From JBDRMV01 sp043825615 (lineage in GTDB: Bacteria > CG03), in the NCBI GenBank assembly GCA_043825615.1, contig JBDRRS010000002.1:1-9995 (forward strand): a DNA stretch of 9,995 nucleotides, read 5' to 3'. The translations under genes and the position numbers were made by a program. Of the stretch, positions 6,832 through 9,995 are shown one piece after another. How positions within the stretch are numbered: the stretch's first letter is position 1; every line of letters starts with the position of its first letter. Below the pieces are notes generated by a model. That model made no database searches. It saw only the letters and a list, made by a program, of their open reading frames with translations, and was not told the origin of the DNA.

Positions 6832-6852
6832 GGGGACAGGTACTTTTTTGAG
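6832..6852 (+). repeat. GGGGACAG-type intergenic repeat unit
   Basis: GGGGACAGGTACTTTTTT starts 6 nt after the ppdK stop. It shares the GGGGACAG core with the inverted copy at window positions 1-20. In many environmental genomes this motif occurs singly or as inverted pairs around hairpins linked to REP-associated Y1 transposases (recollection, not tested). The T-run is not preceded by a stem, so it is not a convincing terminator. Confidence 0.5.
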
Positions 6853-6863
6853 ATGAAACGGAC

Positions 6864-6878
6864 GTGTTTAGAAAACGC
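6864..6878 (+). repeat. small perfect hairpin after the repeat unit
   Basis: GTGTTT (6864-6869) and AAACGC (6873-6878) form a 6-bp stem with one G-U pair and an AGA triloop. It lies 12 nt after the GGGGACAG unit and may be the hairpin half of the same element. It is followed by an A-run, not a T-run, so it is not a plus-strand terminator. Confidence 0.3.
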
Positions 6879-6896
6879 AAAAAAGAATAAAAATCT

Positions 6897-6942
6897 AATC
6901 CCCCTCTTTCCCCCTTTACAAAAGGGGAATGAAAGGGGGATT
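6897..6942 (+). repeat. C-rich/G-rich inverted repeat upstream of ispG
   Basis: The outer arms are AATCCCCCT (6897-6905) and AGGGGGATT (6934-6942). The inner arms are CCCCTTT (6911-6917) and AAAGGGG (6921-6927), with loop ACA and an imperfect internal loop between. The form matches a widespread MITE-like or REP-like palindrome family in bacterial intergenic regions (recognition by pattern). The right outer arm contains the only ribosome-binding-like sequence for ispG, so folding could limit ispG translation. Confidence 0.65.
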
Positions 6943-6947
6943 TACGT

Positions 6948-8009
6948 ATGAAAAAAATCGTGAAAATCGGAAACGTTAGTATCGGCGGGAAAAATCCGCC
7001 GGCGGTTCAGGGTATGGTAAAAACGCTTCCTTCGGATAAAAAGACAATTCCCGTGATAAAGGAAATGGAAGAGGCGGGCTGCCGTATGGTCAGGATTGCC
7101 GTCCCGTCCGCAGACGAGATAAAGCATATTCCCGGAATAAAAGAGAATATAAGAATTCCTCTCATCGCCGACATTCATTTTGACTGGTCTCTCGCCGTAA
7201 AAGCGGCGGCAGCGGGCGTTGACAAAATCAGGATAAATCCTTCCAACATCGGTTCTTCCCGGAAAGTCAGGGAAATTGCGGAAATATGCAAAGAGAGAAA
7301 AATCCCGATAAGGGTGGGCTCGAACAGCGGGTCGGTTAAGGCACTGATAAGAGATGACTCTGTAAAGATAAGGGCGCGTAAACTTTTTAATGCCGTCGCC
7401 AAAGAGGTCGGCATTCTTGAGAAAGCCGGGTTTAAGGACATTGTCGTTTCCGCGAAAGCGGAGGATGTTCCGACGACGATTGAAGTCAATTATCTGCTGG
7501 ATAAAATGTGTTACCCGGTTCACATCGGCGTGACCGCGACGGGAACGGAAGATGCGGGTATTATTAAAAGTGCGATTGCGCTCGGTTCTCTGCTCTCTGC
7601 GGGTATAGGAAATACGATAAGGGTCTCGCTGCTCACCGACCCCGTTTCAGAAGTTAAAGCGGCTTATTCAATATTATCCGAAATTGGCTTAAGTAAAAGG
7701 AAAATCAATTTTATTACCTGCCCGACCTGCGGCCGGTGCGGGGTTGATTTGAAAAGTATTCTTGAGAATATCGCGGCCTTTTTCCCGGACAGGAATTGCG
7801 AAGCGCAGAGAACGCTCAACGTTGCGGTAATGGGCTGCGAGGTCAACGGGCCGGGCGAGGCGAGGAACGCCGATTTCGGAATCGCCTTCGCGGGCGAGAA
7901 GGCAATCTATTTTGAAAACGGAAAAGTAATAAAAACTCTTGAAAAAAAACCCGCCGCCGGGTTCCTCATACAAAAAATAAAACAGACATTGGAAACTATA
8001 CCTCATTGA
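6948..8009 (+). CDS. ispG: 4-hydroxy-3-methylbut-2-enyl diphosphate synthase (GcpE)
   Basis: A 353-residue [4Fe-4S] enzyme of the MEP pathway. It reductively converts 2-C-methyl-erythritol 2,4-cyclodiphosphate to HMBPP in the cytoplasm, using flavodoxin or ferredoxin electrons. The N-terminal TIM barrel shows PPAVQGMVKT, ADIHFDWSLAVKAAAAG and DKIRINPSNIG; the C-terminal cluster domain shows CPTCGRCG with Cys258 and Cys261, then MGCEVNGPGEA with Cys297 and the cluster-ligating Glu304. An extra Cys264 replaces the usual Thr of CPTCGRT. The length fits the short bacterial type without the plant or chlamydial insert. The ATG at 6948 is 8 nt after a GGGGG tract (6935-6939) that lies within an inverted repeat. 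Upstream are only repeats, and downstream is an unrelated TA-like pair, so ispG may be transcribed alone or from ppdK. Confidence 0.97.
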   Translation: MKKIVKIGNVSIGGKNPPAVQGMVKTLPSDKKTIPVIKEMEEAGCRMVRIAVPSADEIKHIPGIKENIRIPLIADIHFDWSLAVKAAAAGVDKIRINPSNIGSSRKVREIAEICKERKIPIRVGSNSGSVKALIRDDSVKIRARKLFNAVAKEVGILEKAGFKDIVVSAKAEDVPTTIEVNYLLDKMCYPVHIGVTATGTEDAGIIKSAIALGSLLSAGIGNTIRVSLLTDPVSEVKAAYSILSEIGLSKRKINFITCPTCGRCGVDLKSILENIAAFFPDRNCEAQRTLNVAVMGCEVNGPGEARNADFGIAFAGEKAIYFENGKVIKTLEKKPAAGFLIQKIKQTLETIPH

Positions 8010-8017
8010 ATCAAAAA

Positions 8018-8026
8018 TGCTATAAT
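8018..8026 (+). promoter_or_regulatory. extended -10 promoter for the AbiEii-like pair
   Basis: TGCTATAAT is a perfect extended -10 element (TGn plus TATAAT). No good -35 is seen at the usual distance, as expected for extended -10 promoters. A start near 8032-8034 would give a leader of only about 10-12 nt before the ATG at 8044, with no Shine-Dalgarno, implying leaderless or near-leaderless translation of the first gene. Confidence 0.6.
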
Positions 8027-8043
8027 TAGAACAGCGTAGAAAA

Positions 8044-8310
8044 ATGAATTATCTAAAGGCAGTTTTCTGGGATTACCCGAAATTTGCGGATGAAAAATAT
8101 CTGAAGAAATTTGTCCGCGGCAATAGGAATAATGCCGTGTATAAATGGGTTATGACGAGGTTTGTCGCCCACGGCAGGGTTGTTGACACTCTCCGCTTTT
8201 TTCCGATAAGGGAAATTTCACGGCTGATAACCAAATTGAGGATTTCTTCTTACAGTAAAAGAAAATGGAAAAGGATTTTAGAAGTTTATGATAAAGCCGA
8301 AAGAAAATAA
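8044..8310 (+). CDS. DUF6922-like small protein, putative antitoxin of AbiEii-type pair
   Basis: An 88-residue basic, helical protein. The opening FWDYPKFADEKYLKKFV and the central pattern KWVMTRFVAHGRVVDTLRFFPIREI resemble the small 'FWD...R(v/i)...G...d' proteins that I recall being annotated as DUF6922 and encoded directly upstream of AbiEii/AbiGii nucleotidyltransferases, especially in Bacteroidota. By analogy it would be the antitoxin or regulatory partner, but no DNA-binding fold can be read with certainty and no function is proven for this family that I can cite. It overlaps the next gene by 23 nt, strongly implying co-expression. ATG at 8044 is the first possible start after the extended -10 promoter and lacks a ribosome binding site. 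Confidence 0.65.
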   Translation: MNYLKAVFWDYPKFADEKYLKKFVRGNRNNAVYKWVMTRFVAHGRVVDTLRFFPIREISRLITKLRISSYSKRKWKRILEVYDKAERK

Positions 8311-8977
8311 AAAGTGCTACGCTTCTGTCCTGCAGCGTAAAATACTGAAAGAACTCGCTGCCCTGTCTTATCTCGAAAGTAAATTTTTTCTGACGGGAGG
8401 AACAGCGCTGTCCGTTTTTTATATTTACCACAGGAAATCGGCCGGCCTGGATTTTTTTACGGTAGATAAAACAGACCTTGGAAAAATAGATTTTGCTCTT
8501 AAAAGAATTTGGAGCAGGGAAGTTGTCACCGTCACGGGAAGTGAAAAATTTCTATCTTTGCTGATAAAGGGTATAAAGGTGGAATTTGTTATTGACCATC
8601 TTTCAAATAGAGAAAGCCGTCCGGTGTTCGGTTTTGAAAACGGCAGGCCTTTGTCGGTGGACACGGTGCGCAATATTGCTTCAAACAAACTTTGTGCAAT
8701 CGTTTCCAGAACCGAAGCAAAGGATCTTGTGGATTTTTATTTTATCAGGAAAGAATTTTCTTCTTTGAGTTTATCCGTAATTTTTAAAGAGGCGCGGAAA
8801 AAAGACGCAATTTTTGACGATTTCCCCAGCGCGGCATTCCGGATAGAAGAAAATGTCAGTTTCTTCAGAAATAAACCTGAATTGTTTCCGAAAATGATAA
8901 AGAAATTTGACATGAGAGATTTTCTGAAGTTTTACTCGGACATCGAAGAAAAAATTTACAAAAAACTGAAAATATAA
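8288..8977 (+). CDS. AbiEii/AbiGii-type nucleotidyltransferase, putative toxin
   Basis: A 229-residue protein of the polymerase-beta-like nucleotidyltransferase superfamily. AbiEii enzymes act as toxins in abortive-infection systems, transferring nucleotides to cellular targets such as tRNA. Visible signatures are FFLTGGTALSVFYIYHRKS (33-51), then AGLDFFT (52-58), VEFVIDHLS (98-106) and the family helix NKLCAIVSRTEAKDLVDFYFI (133-153). The nucleotidyltransferase motif is normally S-x-D-x-D: here it reads S51-A-G53-L-D55, so the first metal-binding Asp is Gly. The rest of the fold looks intact, so the enzyme may be altered, weakened or inactive. The gene is AT-rich compared with ppdK. ATG at 8288 lies in the end of the preceding gene, with a weak AGAAG upstream; no better in-frame start is seen. 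It ends 5 nt before a convergent gene. Confidence 0.82.
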   Translation: MIKPKENKKCYASVLQRKILKELAALSYLESKFFLTGGTALSVFYIYHRKSAGLDFFTVDKTDLGKIDFALKRIWSREVVTVTGSEKFLSLLIKGIKVEFVIDHLSNRESRPVFGFENGRPLSVDTVRNIASNKLCAIVSRTEAKDLVDFYFIRKEFSSLSLSVIFKEARKKDAIFDDFPSAAFRIEENVSFFRNKPELFPKMIKKFDMRDFLKFYSDIEEKIYKKLKI

Positions 8978-8982
8978 ACAGG

Positions 8983-9942
8983 CTATTTTTGATTTTTCCA
9001 GAGGATAAATATTTTTCCCAGGTCCTTTTTGTAGTTTAAAATTCTTTCCTGCTTGTTTTTATAATGAAGCACGCCTCCCGCAGCGCCCCTGTGACCGCTG
9101 CCGATGTTCAGTTCCCGGAATATCTCTCCTATGTCTTTTCCGCGCGGTTCCCTGAACGGGTTTAAACTGGTTGAAACGTGAAGGTCGTTTGTCTTTATAC
9201 CTCTTTGAAAAACAGGGTCAATGCAGGAGACCGCCACGATGTGCGGAAACAGAATATAGGCGAGGTTCCTGTTCAGAATGTTTTTCCGTTTCCACTGAGA
9301 CCCGTCGATTATTCCGATTTCCTTTCCCTCGTCGGCAGGCAGGAAAAAAAGATATTTTTCTATTGTTTCAAAATCCCTTTTTTCTTCGCTTTTAGCGGCA
9401 TTGTATCTGCTTTTTACTTCGTCCATTCCGCATATGCGCGTTAAAGAATTCTTCGTAAGGTTATCCGCAAGAAATTTCATATAATCAAGTTTCTGTCCGT
9501 ATGTTTCGCTTTTCAGGTCAATGGATAATGCGGCAATCCTGTCGGGGGTCTCCGCAAGGTATTGTTCAACGTTTTCATAGTCCATGCTGTCAATTTTGTC
9601 GGAGGCGGCGACAAGTTCGGCGAGGAAATCAGGCAGGCCTTTCTCCCTGAAGTATTCAAAGACGATTTTTGCGCACGACTTTTCTTCCCGCCTTTCTCCC
9701 GGGATGGATTCAATGTTCAGTTCCCTGAGTTTGAGTTCCTCGAAATTGCCGGCGTGGTGGTCGAACCACAAACCGCATTCCCTCGGATAAGGCAGGTCGC
9801 AGATTATGTCCTGCGGAGTTATCTGAAGATTGTAAAGTTCCTGTATTCCCGCAAAAACAACGGAATAGTCGGGGAAAACGCATTTGCAGATAGCGGCGCA
9901 GGCGGCCCCGTCAAAATCGTTATGGCAGATAATCTTTGGCAT
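8983..9942 (-). CDS. DHH/DHHA1 phosphohydrolase (NrnB/exopolyphosphatase-like)
   Basis: A 319-residue soluble protein of the DHH superfamily, distinct from the NrnA-like gene in the same window. Motif I is HNDFDGAACAAI (7-18), resembling the HNDLDG start of Bacillus NrnB; motif II Asp49 lies in IICDLPYP; the signature DHH is 61-63 in WFDHHAGNFEE; motif IV is ASDKIDS (113-119); and the DHHA1 loop is GSGHRGAAGG (281-290). All metal ligands expected of an active two-metal phosphohydrolase appear present. Likely substrates are short oligonucleotides, a cyclic dinucleotide product or polyphosphate; sequence alone does not decide. The start ATG (9940-9942) is preceded by AGAGGG at 9955-9960, a rather long 12-nt spacing. 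It is convergent with the nucleotidyltransferase gene, and no terminator is seen between them. Confidence 0.85.
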   Translation of the reverse strand: MPKIICHNDFDGAACAAICKCVFPDYSVVFAGIQELYNLQITPQDIICDLPYPRECGLWFDHHAGNFEELKLRELNIESIPGERREEKSCAKIVFEYFREKGLPDFLAELVAASDKIDSMDYENVEQYLAETPDRIAALSIDLKSETYGQKLDYMKFLADNLTKNSLTRICGMDEVKSRYNAAKSEEKRDFETIEKYLFFLPADEGKEIGIIDGSQWKRKNILNRNLAYILFPHIVAVSCIDPVFQRGIKTNDLHVSTSLNPFREPRGKDIGEIFRELNIGSGHRGAAGGVLHYKNKQERILNYKKDLGKIFILWKNQK

Positions 9943-9964
9943 AAAAACAGCGAACCCTCTATGA

Positions 9965-9993
9965 AATGTAGAAAAAAACCGTCAGAAAATCAA
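9965..9993 (-). promoter_or_regulatory. candidate sigma70-like promoter for the minus-strand DHH gene
   Basis: On the minus strand TTGATT (9993-9988) is followed after exactly 17 nt by TACATT (9970-9965). Each matches the consensus in four positions. The predicted start near 9958 gives a leader of about 16 nt. The position immediately upstream of the gene supports it. Confidence 0.45.
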
Positions 9994-9995
9994 GC

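Noticed and set aside
6832..6848. Terminator after ppdK based on the TTTTTT run
   Set aside because: The only self-complementary part before the run is GTAC; there is no stable stem.
8288..8977. Calling the nucleotidyltransferase a pseudogene because of the missing Asp
   Set aside because: The reading frame is intact, the C-terminal family helix is preserved and the partner gene overlaps; one altered residue does not prove loss of function.
1..9995. CRISPR array, tRNA or rRNA genes, or a complete transposase gene
   Set aside because: No regularly spaced repeats, no cloverleaf or CCA-type tRNA pattern, no conserved rRNA segments and no transposase motif were seen on either strand.

Overview
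This window is about 10 kb of gene-dense bacterial DNA with nine convincing protein genes and two short toxin-antitoxin-like pairs among them. No rRNA, tRNA, CRISPR array or complete insertion sequence is visible. The mix (MEP-pathway IspG, PPDK, a WecA/TagO-type polyprenyl-phosphate sugar transferase, fused RibF, NrnA-like DHH enzyme, SPII lipoprotein) is bacterial. The lipoprotein, the GGGGACAG-type repeats and the mid-range GC content would suit a Gram-negative-type, possibly uncultured lineage such as Elusimicrobiota or Omnitrophota. That placement is a guess: no marker here fixes the phylum.

Layout. Positions 1-82 hold a repeat fragment and a good sigma70-like promoter. Positions 83-3406 form a plus-strand cluster: WecA-like transferase, NrnA-like DHH phosphoesterase, ribF and a small Ig-like lipoprotein. 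The last three are joined by a 1-nt and a 4-nt overlap. Positions 3407-3656 carry no gene but contain many short, mutually competing complementary segments, which makes this the best candidate for an undescribed structured RNA. Positions 3657-4096 are a hicB-hicA pair, followed 11 nt later by ppdK (4108-6825), whose Shine-Dalgarno overlaps the hicA stop. Positions 6826-6947 contain a GGGGACAG repeat unit, a small hairpin and a larger C-rich/G-rich inverted repeat that carries the ispG ribosome binding site. ispG follows (6948-8009). Positions 8018-8977 hold a second TA-like pair: a small DUF6922-like protein and an AbiEii-type nucleotidyltransferase with its own extended -10 promoter. A second, different DHH phosphoesterase lies convergently on the minus strand (8983-9942) with its own promoter near the window edge.

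How the genes fit together. The housekeeping genes cover cell-envelope lipid-linked sugar synthesis, turnover of short oligonucleotides or pAp, flavin cofactor synthesis, the pyruvate/PEP interconversion and isoprenoid precursors. Isoprenoid from IspG ultimately supplies the undecaprenyl phosphate used by the WecA-like enzyme, but nothing shows they are co-regulated. The two toxin-antitoxin-like pairs sit between metabolic genes and look like accessory insertions. No large novel system is evident. The items most worth a second look are the structured 3407-3656 element, the altered active-site motif of the nucleotidyltransferase, and the inverted repeat that may mask the ispG ribosome binding site.
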